From assembly GCA_017307505.1 (NCBI GenBank), contig JAFKEE010000056.1, forward strand, positions 20,825 to 84,824: a DNA stretch of 64,000 nt. The letters run 5' to 3'. The DNA comes from Acidobacteriota bacterium. Lineage in GTDB: Bacteria; Acidobacteriota; Terriglobia; Bryobacterales; Bryobacteraceae. Positions 50,807 to 63,793 of this stretch are shown here, piece after piece. Every line of letters begins with the position of its first letter. Position 1 is the stretch's first letter. The notes beneath the pieces are model-generated. The model saw nothing but the letters and a program-made list of their open reading frames with translations. It ran no database searches and was not told where the DNA came from. The position numbers and the translations under genes were made by a program.

Positions 50807-52542
50807 TCTACCGCGACGCCCTGGGTTGGGCGCTCATTCACTTCCTCTGGCAGGGTGCCTTCATCGGGCTGGTGACGGCCCTGCTCCTCGGCCGCCTGCG
50901 CCGGCCGGAAACCCGTTACCTCGTCTGCTGCGCCGCGTTGGCCGCCATGGTCGCTGCCCCGGCGCTGACCTTCGCGCTCCGGATCTCCGGCCCGGCGGTG
51001 ACTCCTCTGGTTCTGGACGGAACCCGTGGGGTTCGCTTCGAGGGAGCTCTGCCGGAGCCGACGCTGTGGCAGCAGGCGGCGGGACTTCTCGATGCCTGGC
51101 TCCCCGGCCTCACCACCGCCTGGTTCATCGGCGCATGCCTGCTGCTTCTTCGCGCCGCCGGCGGCTGGTGGTGGGCTTTGCGCCAGACCGCGGCCCGGCG
51201 ATTACCGCTCGATGGCTACTGGCTGGCCCAGGTGGACCGGCTCTGTGTCCGGATGGACATCCCCGGGATGGTGCGTGCCTTCGCCTCCTCCACTGTCCTG
51301 GTTCCCCAGGTCCTCGGCTGGTGGAGGCCGGTCCTGCTGCTGCCCGTCTGCGCCCTGGCCAACATGGCGCCTGAACATCTGGAGGCGCTGATCGCCCATG
51401 AACTGGCCCACGTGCGGCGCCGCGACTACCTGGTCAACCTGCTGCAGACCGTGGTCGAAAGCCTGCTGTTCTACCATCCTGCCGTCTGGTGGGTCTCTGA
51501 CCGCGCCCGGCAGGAACGCGAAATGTGTTGTGACGAGGCGGCCGTCGAGGCGTGCGGCGACCGCCTGCTGTACTCCACCGCGCTGCTGCGGTTGGAGGAA
51601 TCTCGAGTGGACTTTGCCATGGCCGCCACTGGCACCGGATTGAAAGAACGAATCGGGAGACTACTTGGTATGGAAGAACGCAAGAACGGATTATCCCCGG
51701 CATGGCCGGCTGTCGCCCTGGCGTTATGCGGCGGGCTGGTTTACGCTCAACTCGCGCCACCGGCGCCCCCTGCTCCTCCTCCTCCTCCGCCGCCTCCGGC
51801 CGTGGCGAAGAAACGGAACGTACCGCCCCCGCCGCCGCCCCCTCCTCCCGCACCCGATGCGGTCGAGTCCGGCGATGCGCCACCACCTCCACCTCCGCCA
51901 CCTCCTCCGCCCCCGGCGGTCATTGCCGGAGTCCCCGGTGGAGTCGTTGTCTACGACCCCGCGCAGGATCAGGCGGAACTGAAGGAACAACTGGCGCAGG
52001 TTCAGGCCAACATCGCGCGGCTCGAAGAGCAGCGCGCCCGCCTGCAGGCCCAACTCGGGCAGCAGGCAGTGGCGAACGAGGAAATGGAATCCGCGCAGCG
52101 CGCGGCGCAGCAGGCCAGGACCAAGCTCGAGCTGGAAGCGACCAGCCAGATGCAGCTTCAGGCTAAGCACGAAGCGGAAGCGATGTCCCGCCAGAAGTTG
52201 GCATTGGACGACGAAATGGCCCAGGCCAAGCACAATGCGGAGATGGCCGAGCAGGTAGCGAAGCACGACAAAGCCATGTCCATGATTGAGATGGACCAGG
52301 CTAAGCGCGATGCCGAGAGCGCGGAGGCGGAACGCGAGCGTCGCATCGAGTTCGCGAACCAGAAGTTCAAGGAGTCGGGGAAGCGCGGGTCGGACACCGA
52401 TCGCGGCAAGTACTACATCCAGCACGGTCCGCCCGACCAGATCGACGTTCAGCCTGAAGGCGAAGTCTGGCGGTACCAGAGCGGCCTGATGGTCAGCTTC
52501 GATACCAAAGGTAAGCTGCGCTCGGTCAAGGGCAAGGTCTAG
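50803..52542 (+). CDS. M56 (BlaR1-like) membrane peptidase with polyproline, coiled-coil and GWxTD-like tail
   Basis: The first 300 residues are an M56 domain: membrane helices at about 8-30, 40-60 and 102-118, zinc motif HELAH at 199-203, downstream Glu in REREMCCDEAA (about 239-246), and a further helix at 301-316. Two Pro-rich tracts (about 318-350 and 360-372) then span to a charged Gln/Glu/Ala coiled coil (about 387-520). The last 50 residues, KYYIQHGPPDQIDVQPEGE then VWRY, resemble the GWxTD domain. BlaR1 instead carries a penicillin-binding domain. The expected role is to sense an envelope signal and relieve BlaI repression by proteolysis; the signal is unknown. Confidence 0.88.
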   Translation: MIYRDALGWALIHFLWQGAFIGLVTALLLGRLRRPETRYLVCCAALAAMVAAPALTFALRISGPAVTPLVLDGTRGVRFEGALPEPTLWQQAAGLLDAWLPGLTTAWFIGACLLLLRAAGGWWWALRQTAARRLPLDGYWLAQVDRLCVRMDIPGMVRAFASSTVLVPQVLGWWRPVLLLPVCALANMAPEHLEALIAHELAHVRRRDYLVNLLQTVVESLLFYHPAVWWVSDRARQEREMCCDEAAVEACGDRLLYSTALLRLEESRVDFAMAATGTGLKERIGRLLGMEERKNGLSPAWPAVALALCGGLVYAQLAPPAPPAPPPPPPPPAVAKKRNVPPPPPPPPPAPDAVESGDAPPPPPPPPPPPPAVIAGVPGGVVVYDPAQDQAELKEQLAQVQANIARLEEQRARLQAQLGQQAVANEEMESAQRAAQQARTKLELEATSQMQLQAKHEAEAMSRQKLALDDEMAQAKHNAEMAEQVAKHDKAMSMIEMDQAKRDAESAEAERERRIEFANQKFKESGKRGSDTDRGKYYIQHGPPDQIDVQPEGEVWRYQSGLMVSFDTKGKLRSVKGKV

Positions 52543-52562
52543 CGAGACTCGACGAACAAAGG

Positions 52563-52598
52563 AAAGGGCCGGGTTCCCCTGGGAATCCGGCCCTTTTT
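52563..52598 (+). terminator. Rho-independent terminator of the blaI-M56 operon
   Basis: AAAGGGCCGGGTTCC pairs with GGAATCCGGCCCTTT (one G-T pair) around CCTG, followed by T residues. It starts 20 bases after the M56 stop. Confidence 0.92.
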
Positions 52599-52640
52599 GT
52601 GCGTAATCGGTAAGCTGGACTGGATAGGTAGGTTCAATGG

Positions 52641-52674
52641 AAAACCGCGCTCCGGCACGGGACCGGAGCGCGGT
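52641..52674 (-). terminator. Terminator of the TPR-protein gene
   Basis: ACCGCGCTCCGG pairs perfectly with CCGGAGCGCGGT around seven bases; on the minus strand it is followed by TTTTCC, 24 bases past the stop of the TPR gene. Confidence 0.8.
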
Positions 52675-52697
52675 TCAATCACTCAACCAGGGCAGGA

Positions 52698-53855
52698 TTA
52701 CTTCTTCGAACCCTTCTTGCCGCCCTTCTTGGCGTCAGGATTGGTGAAGGTGGTTTCGATCGTCCCACCCACCAGCTGAAGCAGGCCCTTGGCGGCCTCG
52801 ACGTTCGGACCGCTGGGGTCGAGCTCGAGGTACTTTTCGCAGGCTTCCTTCATGCCGGCCGGCGGTACGGGCTTATCACCCTGCAGGGTCATCTTGCCGC
52901 TGAGCGCGCTGCAATACTGGAACCAGGCCGGAGCATACTTCGGATCCAGTTCGGTGGCCTTGCGGAAGGCTTCCACGGCCGGGTCGGTCTGGCCGGTGTT
53001 GATCAGCACCGCGCCGAGGTTGAACATGTACTTGCCGCCGCCCGCGGGTTCGAGGGAGACAGCCTTTTCGAGTTCAGCCTTGGCCTCGGGGATCTTCTTC
53101 TGGGCTGCCAGCACCAGGCCATAGTTGTTATGCAGGCCCGCGTCGGCAGGCTGCAGTTCCAGGGCCTTCAGGTAATTCTCGGCGGCGGCATTCAGGGAAG
53201 TTTCTTTGTCAGCGCCCGACTGGGTCTTGGCCAGCGCGTCGTAGGTAGCGGCGAGCTGAATCCACACGGCAGACTGCTTCGGATCCAGTTCACCAGCCTT
53301 CTTGAACGACTCGATGGCGGTGGGATAGTCTTTGGCTTCCTTGGCGGTCATGCCGGCGTTATAAGCGTCATTCAGAGCCTTGTTCTTCTGCATCTGAGCG
53401 GAGCGCTCTTTCAACTGCTTCTCGTAGGCCGCCTTCTGCTCGGGCGTCATTTCCTTCGCCATCTCTTGCGTGATCTGGCCGGTTTCCGCCGCCTTCTGGG
53501 CGGCCTGCCGCCGGGAGGCGAGCTTGCGGAGATCGAAACTGACTTCCTGGGGATCGCCCATCTGGCTACGGATCCCGTTCACGGCGTCCACCACCTGACC
53601 ATTGACTTCGCAGGTGATCACGAACTGACCCGGTACGGGCATGCCGCTATAGGTCCATTCGCCCTTCTTATTGGTCTTGGTGTTCCAATTCCCCTTGATG
53701 TCCTTGCGTTCGATCTTGATAACGGCGCCCTGAAGGCCTTTGCCGTCCTCACCCGTGACTTTGCCGGTAAATGTGCCCATCTGGCCGAAGGCCAAACCCG
53801 CCATGACGAGGCAGGTGGCCGCCGTCAGGGCCGCTTTGCGGAGCTTGCGCAACAT
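52698..53855 (-). CDS. Exported carboxypeptidase-regulatory-like and TPR-repeat protein
   Basis: The 385-residue protein has a signal peptide (about 1-24) and a CnaB/carboxypeptidase-regulatory beta domain (about 27-110: GTFTGKVTGEDGKGLQGAVI). A charged helical linker follows (EMTPEQKAAYEKQLKERSA), then four or so TPR units (about 170-340: YPTAIESFKKAGELDPKQ, NYLKALELQPADAGLHNN, AVEAFRKATELDPKYAPAW) and a Lys/Gly tail (GGKKGSKK). A periplasmic scaffold that binds other proteins is likely. Own terminator at 52641-52674. The Lys-rich tail may bind envelope polyanions. Confidence 0.85.
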   Translation of the reverse strand: MLRKLRKAALTAATCLVMAGLAFGQMGTFTGKVTGEDGKGLQGAVIKIERKDIKGNWNTKTNKKGEWTYSGMPVPGQFVITCEVNGQVVDAVNGIRSQMGDPQEVSFDLRKLASRRQAAQKAAETGQITQEMAKEMTPEQKAAYEKQLKERSAQMQKNKALNDAYNAGMTAKEAKDYPTAIESFKKAGELDPKQSAVWIQLAATYDALAKTQSGADKETSLNAAAENYLKALELQPADAGLHNNYGLVLAAQKKIPEAKAELEKAVSLEPAGGGKYMFNLGAVLINTGQTDPAVEAFRKATELDPKYAPAWFQYCSALSGKMTLQGDKPVPPAGMKEACEKYLELDPSGPNVEAAKGLLQLVGGTIETTFTNPDAKKGGKKGSKK

Positions 53856-54012
53856 AAGAAAGAGACCTCCAACTCTGAATCGTACCTATCCAAACATAAG
53901 GTTACTACAACGCGATTCCGCGTTGCCAGACGAATTCGTAGAGTTCCGGCCACCGCTGCTGCTACTTATATGAGATGCGGCGGCCGGGACGAACGTTGCC
54001 CGGCCACGAGGG
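53856..54012. other. Intergenic region before the TPR gene
   Basis: Promoter region of the TPR gene lies here; it also follows the stop of the sugar-isomerase gene. No clear dyad or hairpin with T-run was seen. Confidence 0.35.
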
Positions 54013-54927
54013 CTACGGAAGGAACTGCGCGAGGTAACCCCCACTCTGCAACAGGGCGGCCTGACGCAGTTCGAGGTTACCCTCATAGGCCCGGTCTTCC
54101 ACTTCGATACATACCGGACCGTCGTAAACTTCTGTCAACACAGAGAAAAGCCTGCTCCAGTTCACATCGCCAAGGCCCGGCAGCTTGGGCGTGTGGTACT
54201 GGTTCGGATAAGCCAGCAACCCGACCTCGTTCAGCCGTTCCTGGTCCAGCCGCGCGTCCTTTGCATGAAAATGGAACAGTTTCGCCTTGAATTCCCGCAG
54301 GACGTTCACATAATCCATACCCTGCCATACAAAATGAGACGGGTCGAAATTCAACCCGAAGCTCTCGGAAGGGATGTCGTTGAACATGCGGCGCCAGATG
54401 GCGGGTGAAGTGGCCAGGTTCTTGCCTCCGGGCCATTCGTCCCGCGTGAACGACATCGGGCAGTTTTCGATGCCGATCTTTACGCCATTCGCTTCGGCGA
54501 AGGCAATCAGAGGCTTCCAGGTCTTCAGGAAGCGCGGCCAGTTCTCGTCGACGCTCTTCGTGTGGTCGCGCCCGATAAAGGTGTTGACGACCGGCACTTC
54601 CAGCAGCGCGGCGGCCTTGATCACTTTTTTCAGGTGATCGGTATACACCTTGGCTTCCGCCAGATTCGCGGTCAACGGGTTGGGGTAGTAGCCGAGGCCG
54701 CTAATCGATACCCCTGCTTCCGCACACTCTTCCTTGACGCGGGCCGCATCCGCCTTCTTCATGTCGACCACGTCGATGTGGGTGACCCCGGCGTAGCGGC
54801 GTTCCGCTTTCCCCTTGGGCCAGCACATCATCTCGACGCAATCGAAGCCGCTCTCGGCGGCGAACTCCAGCACCTCGGTGAGGGTCTGATCCGCGAGGAT
54901 CGCGCTGACGAATCCCAATTTGAGCAT
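54013..54927 (-). CDS. Sugar phosphate isomerase/epimerase (xylose-isomerase-like TIM barrel)
   Basis: The 304-residue cytoplasmic protein has the AP-endonuclease-2/IolE-like barrel. Metal-ligand-type residues are in [38 protein letters not shown] and [36 protein letters not shown] is typical of the hydroxypyruvate-isomerase-like branch. It follows deoC by 12 bases and probably forms an operon; a role in catabolism of an uncommon sugar or deoxysugar is inferred. Normal length; no signal peptide, unlike the homologue at 19307. Confidence 0.87.
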   Translation of the reverse strand: MLKLGFVSAILADQTLTEVLEFAAESGFDCVEMMCWPKGKAERRYAGVTHIDVVDMKKADAARVKEECAEAGVSISGLGYYPNPLTANLAEAKVYTDHLKKVIKAAALLEVPVVNTFIGRDHTKSVDENWPRFLKTWKPLIAFAEANGVKIGIENCPMSFTRDEWPGGKNLATSPAIWRRMFNDIPSESFGLNFDPSHFVWQGMDYVNVLREFKAKLFHFHAKDARLDQERLNEVGLLAYPNQYHTPKLPGLGDVNWSRLFSVLTEVYDGPVCIEVEDRAYEGNLELRQAALLQSGGYLAQFLP

Positions 54928-54939
54928 TCAGTGATCTCC

Positions 54940-55671
54940 TTAATAACCTGAGGGCGCGGCGGCGCCTTGAAAGTTGATGGCTGGCAGGCCGAGGCGTTGA
55001 CGGGCATCCTCCAGCATGGAAGCCGTACGGGTAGCGCCACAGCGGGTGACACCCAGCGCGCGCACGCGGAGCAGGGCATCCAGATCCCGGATTCCGCCGG
55101 CGGCCTTGACCTGGACATGAGCCGGTGAATGGAGCCGCATCAGGCGCAGATCCTCATCCGTCGCGCCCGACGGCGCGTAACCGGTGGAGGTCTTTACCCA
55201 ATCCGCCTGCAGTTCGGCGCAGATCTCGCAGAGGCGAATCTTCTGCTCGTCGTTGAGATAGGCGTTCTCGAAGATGACCTTCACCTTCTGCCCGGCGGCG
55301 TGGGTGGCTTCCACCACGGTCCGGATGTCGTTGGCGACATAGCCCCAGTCGCCGCTGAGCACGGCGCTGATGTTGACGACCATATCGAGTTCCTCGCCGC
55401 CATCGGCGAGGGCCTGGCGAGTCTCGGCGAGCTTGATGGCCGTCGAGTGGCCGCCATGAGGGAAGCCGATCGTGGTGCTGGCTTTCACGCGGCTGCCGCG
55501 CAGGAGCTCCGCACAATGCCGCAACGCGTAAGGCAGGATGCAGACGCTGGCTGTGTCGTAAGCGAGGGCGAGACGGATACCATGCTCCAGATCGTCCCAC
55601 TTGAGGGTTGGATTCAGAAGCGAGTGGTCGATCATCTTCGCGACGTCTTCGTAGGTGTAGTCGAGTGACAT
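54940..55671 (-). CDS. deoC: Deoxyribose-phosphate aldolase
   Basis: Cleaves 2-deoxyribose-5-phosphate to glyceraldehyde-3-phosphate and acetaldehyde. The 243-residue protein shows MIDHSLLNPTLKWDDL, the Asp in GGEELDMVVNISAVLSGDWG, the Schiff-base Lys in ADWVKTSTGYAPSGATDED and the second Lys in VQVKAAGGIRD. KVIFENAYL takes the place of the more usual KVILETxxL. First gene of the pair with the sugar isomerase. No nucleoside phosphorylase is nearby. Confidence 0.93.
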   Translation of the reverse strand: MSLDYTYEDVAKMIDHSLLNPTLKWDDLEHGIRLALAYDTASVCILPYALRHCAELLRGSRVKASTTIGFPHGGHSTAIKLAETRQALADGGEELDMVVNISAVLSGDWGYVANDIRTVVEATHAAGQKVKVIFENAYLNDEQKIRLCEICAELQADWVKTSTGYAPSGATDEDLRLMRLHSPAHVQVKAAGGIRDLDALLRVRALGVTRCGATRTASMLEDARQRLGLPAINFQGAAAPSGY

Positions 55672-55798
55672 GGCGATGCGGGCTGGACCGCTGGGTCCTC
55701 CCGTTCCAAGATATCGCGTGCGGGGGCGTCCCCGGGGGTTACGGAACGAATTTCACGCTTTCGGCGTATCATGTTCTGACATCTGGATTGATCAAGCT

Positions 55799-56413
55799 AT
55801 GGATGCTGTACATCTGCTGGCCACCACGTTGGGGTTGGGTTTTGCCGCGGGACTACGGCTGTACTCCACGGTTCTGGGCCTCGGACTGGCGATCCGCTAT
55901 GGCGTCCTGAAGCTGCCGGAGAGCCTGCATGGCCTGGACGTGCTGGCGCACCCTGCCGTGCTGATTGCCGCCGGCGTGGCCTTTGCGGCCGAGTTTGTCG
56001 GGGACAAGATTCCCTGGGTGGACAGTGTCTGGGATTCGGTGCACACCATCATCCGGCCCATCGGCGCGGTAGTGCTGGCTGCCGCGGCATTTGCGGATCT
56101 GGATCCGGTAGCCCGGATGGTGCTCGTCATCCTTTGCGGTGGGGTCGCGCTATCCACCCATGCCACGAAAGCGGCGACCCGGCTGGCGGTGAACCACAGT
56201 CCGGAGCCGTTCTCGAACGTGGCACTCAGCCTGATGGGCGATGCCGCGGCGCCCTTCATGGTGTGGCTGACAACATCGCACCCTATGGTCGCGCTCATCC
56301 TGGTGCTGGGTTTCCTCTTGCTCTTCGTCTGGCTGGCACGCCGCATCTGGCGGCTGCTGCGGGGCGGCTTTGAGCGGTTGCGCCGCTGGTCCACCGCCCA
56401 GCCGTTAAACTGA
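55799..56413 (+). CDS. DUF4126 family membrane protein
   Basis: The 204-residue protein has several hydrophobic helices (LLATTLGLGFAAGLRLYSTVL, LAHPAVLIAAGVAFAAEFVG, IIRPIGAVVLAAAAFADL, PMVALILVLGFLLLFVWLARR). It carries the family phrases GDKIPWVDSVWDSVHTIIRP and ALSTHATKAATRLAVNHSPEP. Function is unknown. A basic C-terminal tail likely faces the cytoplasm. ATG 55799 opens the first helix. The GyrI-like gene follows after ten bases, so they are probably co-transcribed. Confidence 0.8.
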   Translation: MDAVHLLATTLGLGFAAGLRLYSTVLGLGLAIRYGVLKLPESLHGLDVLAHPAVLIAAGVAFAAEFVGDKIPWVDSVWDSVHTIIRPIGAVVLAAAAFADLDPVARMVLVILCGGVALSTHATKAATRLAVNHSPEPFSNVALSLMGDAAAPFMVWLTTSHPMVALILVLGFLLLFVWLARRIWRLLRGGFERLRRWSTAQPLN

Positions 56414-56423
56414 AGTCGGATCG

Positions 56424-56891
56424 ATGCCAGAACCCACCATCCTTACTTTGGCTCCACAACCCGCATTAGTAATCCGGGCGACCACGTCGCCGGACCAGAT
56501 CGCCGCCGTGCTGCACCGCTGCCTGCCGGTGATCTGGCAATGCGCGAGGGAGCAGGGCGCCACGATCTCCGGCGCGCCCTTCACCCGGTATCTCCATTTC
56601 GACGATCAGGGGCTGATGGAGATTGAGGTCGGTATGCCCGTCCTCGAGCCCGTGGAGGGACAGGAACCCGTGGAGGCGGTGGAACTGCCCGGCGGCGCTT
56701 GCGCGACCCTGGTCCACGAAGGTGTCTATGAAAGGCTGCCTGCGACGCACATGGTGCTGGATGAGTGGCTGGAATCGAACGGCCGGCAGCCGGCGGGTCC
56801 GCGCTGGGAGTCCTACGTGACTGACCCGGGCAAGACGCCGGATCCTTCCGACTGGCGTACCCTGCTGGCGCAGCCTCTCTCCCCCGAATAA
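56424..56891 (+). CDS. GyrI-like / effector-binding-domain protein
   Basis: The 155-residue protein has the GyrI-like small-molecule-binding fold: an opening strand PALVIRATTSPDQIAAVL, then GAPFTRYLHFDDQGLMEIEVGMPV, ELPGGACATLVHEGVYERLP and WESYVTDPG. There is no helix-turn-helix, so this is a stand-alone domain of the SOUL/GyrI group that binds or hydrolyses hydrophobic compounds. It sits behind the DUF4126 gene. Ligand unknown. Confidence 0.82.
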   Translation: MPEPTILTLAPQPALVIRATTSPDQIAAVLHRCLPVIWQCAREQGATISGAPFTRYLHFDDQGLMEIEVGMPVLEPVEGQEPVEAVELPGGACATLVHEGVYERLPATHMVLDEWLESNGRQPAGPRWESYVTDPGKTPDPSDWRTLLAQPLSPE

Positions 56892-56970
56892 ACAGGGCTC
56901 ACACTTCCTAACAAACCGGCGCTATTTCTGATCCGGCGGGCTCTCGTCCGTGGGTGTAGAGGCCAGCGCC

Positions 56971-57471
56971 ATGACCCACACGATCGCGATTCTGCTCCAT
57001 TTCGTCTTTGCGGCGGACCCCGGATTTCCGGCCGCCGTCCAGGAGGAGCTGAACGCCATCTTCGAGTCCACTCCGGTGCGGTATCAGGTGCAAGTGGAGA
57101 GTGGGGCGATGCACCTGAGTGAGGTGAATGACGTGGTCTATGTGAATGTGAAAGGCGGCTGTGCCAGCAAGTCGCCCTGGACCGGCGGAGCGCTGGCAAC
57201 CACCGAGAGTGTCGACGGGGTGCTGCGTCCGCTCATGACCGTGGAATGCGACAAACTCGCGGCTTATGTGGGGTATCCGCCGGCGGTGCCCAAGGCCATG
57301 GCGCGGGTGCTGGCGCACGAATTGCTGCACTATCTGCTGCAGGAGCCCCATCATTCGTCGGAAGGGCTGTTCAAAGCGTCGCTCTCGCGAGCGAACCTGA
57401 AGCAGGGCGTGACGCTGCTGCGGGCCGCGGAGACCGACCGGGTGAAGGCACGGTTCACCGGCAGCCTCTGA
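56971..57471 (+). CDS. Small exported zincin-like metallopeptidase
   Basis: The 166-residue protein has a short hydrophobic start (MTHTIAILLHFVFAA) and a HExxH zinc motif in ARVLAHELLHYLLQEPHHSSEG, with further His after the helix that may be the third ligand. The pattern HELxHxLxxxxHHxxEGxxK is one I have seen in small acidobacterial proteins of unknown substrate. The N-terminal half (FESTPVRYQVQVESGAMHLSEV) is beta-rich. A GTG 21 bases upstream is an alternative start. Function is otherwise unknown. Confidence 0.65.
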   Translation: MTHTIAILLHFVFAADPGFPAAVQEELNAIFESTPVRYQVQVESGAMHLSEVNDVVYVNVKGGCASKSPWTGGALATTESVDGVLRPLMTVECDKLAAYVGYPPAVPKAMARVLAHELLHYLLQEPHHSSEGLFKASLSRANLKQGVTLLRAAETDRVKARFTGSL

Positions 57472-57569
57472 TTGCTGCAGCCGGCGGTGGTTCCGGCGAA
57501 TCTATACCTCCTAGTGCTGTCTCTTTGTAGTTGCGGCTACCATAAGGACAGATCCAGCAGAGGAGCGCT

Positions 57570-59072
57570 ATGGCTGAACCTATATCCGATATTGGCCTGA
57601 TTGGCCTTGCCGTCATGGGCCAGAATTTCGCCCTGAACGTTGCCGACCACGGATTTCCGATTTCCGTTTACAACCGGACGACGGCCACGATGGAGAAGTT
57701 CGTGGCGGAGAACCCGAACACGCCGGGCGGCTTGAAGGGCTTTGCGACGCTGGAGGAGTTTGTGGCGTCGCTGAAGAAGCCGCGGCGCGTGATGATTCTC
57801 GTGAAGGCCGGATCCGGCACGGACGCCGTGATCAACGGCCTGATCCCGCTGCTGGAGAGCGGCGACATCATCATCGATGGCGGCAATGCGAACTGGAACG
57901 ATACGATCCGGCGCGAGCGCGACCTGAAGGCCAAAGGCCTGCGGTTCATTGGCTCCGGCGTTTCGGGCGGCGAAGAAGGCGCACGGTTTGGTCCTTCCCT
58001 GATGCCGGGCGGCGATCCGGCGGCCTATGAGTTCATCCGTCCCATCTGGGAGGCGGTGGCTGCCAAAGTGGATGAGGCCACGGGCAAGCCGCTGGAAGGC
58101 GCCGCACCGGGTAAACCGATCAAAGGCGGCGTGCCGTGCACGACCTACATTGGACCGGATGGGGCGGGGCACTACGTCAAGATGGTCCACAACGGCATTG
58201 AGTACGGCGACATGCAGATGATCTGCGAAGCCTACGCGCTGATGACCGGTGTACTGGGCTTCACGGCTCCGGAGTGCGCCAAGGTCTTTGCGGAGTGGAA
58301 CAAGGGCGTGCTCGACAGCTTCCTGATCGAGATCACCGCGGACATCCTAGGCCAGGCCGATCCGGTGACGGGCAAGCCGATTGTGGACGTGATCCTGGAT
58401 ACGGCCGGCCAGAAGGGCACGGGCAAGTGGACTTCGGTGAGCGCGCTGGACATGGGCGTCCCGGCGCCGACGGTGGCCGAAGCGGTGTTCGCGCGCTGCA
58501 TTTCGGCGGTGAAGGAAGAGCGTGTGGCGGCGTCGAAGATCCTCACCGGACCGGCGGCGAAGTTCAGCGGTGACAAGGCTGCGATGGTGCAGGCGATCCA
58601 CGACGCGTTGTACTGCTCGAAGATCTGCTCCTACGCGCAGGGCTTTCAACTGATGCGCGAGGCGCAGAAGGAGTACAACTGGACGCTGCACTTCGGCGAG
58701 ATCTCGATGATCTGGCGCGGTGGCTGCATCATCCGGGCGCGGTTCCTGCAGAAGATCAAGGAAGCCTACGACCGGGACGAAAAACTGGCGAACCTTCTCC
58801 TGGATCCCTACTTCAAGAGCGAGATCGACCGCTGCCAGGAGAACTGGCGGAAGGTGGTGTCGGCGGCGGCCAGCTACGGCGTGCCTGCTCCGACATTCTT
58901 CTCGGCGCTGGCTTATTACGACAGCTACCGGGCAGAGCGGTTGCCTGCGAACCTGCTGCAGGGCCAGCGGGACTTCTTCGGGGCGCACACCTATGAGCGG
59001 GTGGACCAGCCGCGCGGCAAGTTCTTCCACATCGACTGGCCGGAGCCGTCGCGGCCGCAGTTGGACGTATAG
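57570..59072 (+). CDS. gnd: 6-Phosphogluconate dehydrogenase, decarboxylating
   Basis: Converts 6-phosphogluconate to ribulose-5-phosphate with NADPH production. The 500-residue product has [21 protein letters not shown] (NADP fold), [52 protein letters not shown] and the catalytic [13 protein letters not shown]. Compared with the long bacterial/eukaryotic type there is an insert of about 17 residues after AAKV ([20 protein letters not shown]). AGAGGAG lies before ATG. It is separate from zwf-opcA-pgl by 7 kb but completes the route. Confidence 0.96.
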   Translation: MAEPISDIGLIGLAVMGQNFALNVADHGFPISVYNRTTATMEKFVAENPNTPGGLKGFATLEEFVASLKKPRRVMILVKAGSGTDAVINGLIPLLESGDIIIDGGNANWNDTIRRERDLKAKGLRFIGSGVSGGEEGARFGPSLMPGGDPAAYEFIRPIWEAVAAKVDEATGKPLEGAAPGKPIKGGVPCTTYIGPDGAGHYVKMVHNGIEYGDMQMICEAYALMTGVLGFTAPECAKVFAEWNKGVLDSFLIEITADILGQADPVTGKPIVDVILDTAGQKGTGKWTSVSALDMGVPAPTVAEAVFARCISAVKEERVAASKILTGPAAKFSGDKAAMVQAIHDALYCSKICSYAQGFQLMREAQKEYNWTLHFGEISMIWRGGCIIRARFLQKIKEAYDRDEKLANLLLDPYFKSEIDRCQENWRKVVSAAASYGVPAPTFFSALAYYDSYRAERLPANLLQGQRDFFGAHTYERVDQPRGKFFHIDWPEPSRPQLDV

Positions 59073-59197
59073 ATCAGTTCAAGGCCCCAGGCGGTTCCAA
59101 CAGCGCCGTCCGGGGGCTTGGCTAGGCTTGGACGGGTGTGATGCAGCGTGCGTTGAGATAACATGACAAGCATCACTCACTGAGGAGCCGGGCCGGG

Positions 59198-62320
<3,123 letters not shown>

Positions 62321-62328
62321 ATGACATC

Positions 62329-63741
62329 ATGAATCGCCGCGAACTCCTCACTCGATTGCCCATGGGCATTGGCGTGGCCGCGCTCTCGCACCTGTTCGGA
62401 GCCGAGACCCGGAAGGGCATTCCCGGTTTGCCGGGGCTGCCGCACTTTCCGCCGAAGGCGAAGCGGGTGATCCTGCTGCACCAGTCGGGCGGGCCGTCGC
62501 AGATGGACCTGTTCGACTACAAGCCGCAGATGAAGAAGTACCAGGGCGTGGACCTGCCGAACAGCGTGCGGAACGGGCAGCGGATCACTGGCATGACCTC
62601 GGGGCAGGCGACGTTCCCGGTGGCCTCGTCGATGTTCCAGTTCCAGCAGTACGGGCAGACGGGTACGTGGGTGAGCGAGCTGTTGCCGCATACGGCGAAG
62701 ATCGTGGATGAGCTGGCGCTGATCAAGACCGTGCATACGGAGGCGATCAATCACGATCCGGCGATCACCTTCTTCCAGAGCGGCAGCCAGCAGCCGGGCC
62801 GCCCGAGCATCGGCGCGTGGGTGAGCTACGGGCTGGGCAGCGAGAACGAGAACCTGCCGGCTTTCGTAGTCATGGTGAGCCAGGCGCATGCGATCAACAC
62901 CGACCAGCCGTTGTTTTCGAGGCTGTGGGGCAGCGGGTTCCTGCCATCGAACTACCAGGGTGTGAAGTTCCGGGCGTCGGCCGATCCGGTGCTGTACCTT
63001 TCGGATCCGAAGGGCATCACGAAACAGAACCGGCGTTCGATGCTGGATGCGATCGGCAAGCTGAACGAGATGAAGTTCCAGCAGGTGGGCGATCCGGAGA
63101 TCGAGACGCGCATTACGCAATACGAAATGGCGTACCGGATGCAGACCTCGGTGCCGGAACTCGTGGACCTGTCGAAAGAGCCGGAGAGCACGTTCGAGAT
63201 GTACGGTCCGGAGTCGAAGAAGCCGGGGAGCTATGCGCGGAACTGCCTGCTGGCGCGGCGACTGGCGGAGCGCGGAGTACGGTTCATCCAGTTGTATCAC
63301 CGGGGCTGGGACCAGCATAACGATCTGCCGCGGGATCTGGCGCTGCAATGCCGGGGTACGGACCAGCCGACAGCCGCGCTGGTGATGGACCTGAAGCAGC
63401 GGGGTCTGCTGGAGGACACGCTGGTGGTGTGGGGCGGGGAATTCGGGCGTACGGTGTACTGTCAGGGCCGGCTCAGCGAGACGAACTATGGCCGGGACCA
63501 CCATCCAAGGAACTTCTGCATGTGGATGGCGGGCGGCGGTGTGAAGGCGGGTGTGCGGGTGGGCGAGACGGACGACTTCAGCTACAACATCGTACAGGAT
63601 CCGGTGCACGTGCACGATATGCAGGCAACGATTCTGCGTTGTCTGGGGATCGACCACAAGAAGCTGACGTACCAGTTCCAGGGGCGGCATTTCCGATTGA
63701 CGGATGTGCATGGAGAGCTGGTGGAGCCGGTACTGAGCTAG
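62329..63741 (+). CDS. Tat-exported DUF1501 family protein (sulfatase-like fold)
   Basis: The 470-residue product begins with a twin-arginine signal ([20 protein letters not shown]). It continues as the alkaline-phosphatase/sulfatase-like DUF1501 family: [57 protein letters not shown] and [13 protein letters not shown], with the late metal-type [18 protein letters not shown]. The family lacks a proven substrate. It is nine bases behind the PSCyt/DUF1553 gene, its usual partner. ATG 62329 is set by the Tat signal. Confidence 0.92.
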   Translation: MNRRELLTRLPMGIGVAALSHLFGAETRKGIPGLPGLPHFPPKAKRVILLHQSGGPSQMDLFDYKPQMKKYQGVDLPNSVRNGQRITGMTSGQATFPVASSMFQFQQYGQTGTWVSELLPHTAKIVDELALIKTVHTEAINHDPAITFFQSGSQQPGRPSIGAWVSYGLGSENENLPAFVVMVSQAHAINTDQPLFSRLWGSGFLPSNYQGVKFRASADPVLYLSDPKGITKQNRRSMLDAIGKLNEMKFQQVGDPEIETRITQYEMAYRMQTSVPELVDLSKEPESTFEMYGPESKKPGSYARNCLLARRLAERGVRFIQLYHRGWDQHNDLPRDLALQCRGTDQPTAALVMDLKQRGLLEDTLVVWGGEFGRTVYCQGRLSETNYGRDHHPRNFCMWMAGGGVKAGVRVGETDDFSYNIVQDPVHVHDMQATILRCLGIDHKKLTYQFQGRHFRLTDVHGELVEPVLS

Positions 63742-63793
63742 TTCCCGGGGGCCACTGGCTGGCTCCCGGTGGAAAGAGATCCAGGAGACACTT

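Noticed and set aside
50435..52542. Beta-lactam resistance regulator (blaI-blaR1) reading
   Set aside because: The M56 protein lacks the penicillin-binding sensor domain and no beta-lactamase or mecA-like gene is in the window, so a beta-lactam role is not supported.
63745..63769. Stem-loop directly after the DUF1501 gene as terminator
   Set aside because: Ten-base stem with one G-T pair, but followed by TGGAAAGAG rather than T residues; the hairpin at 63794-63828 fits better.
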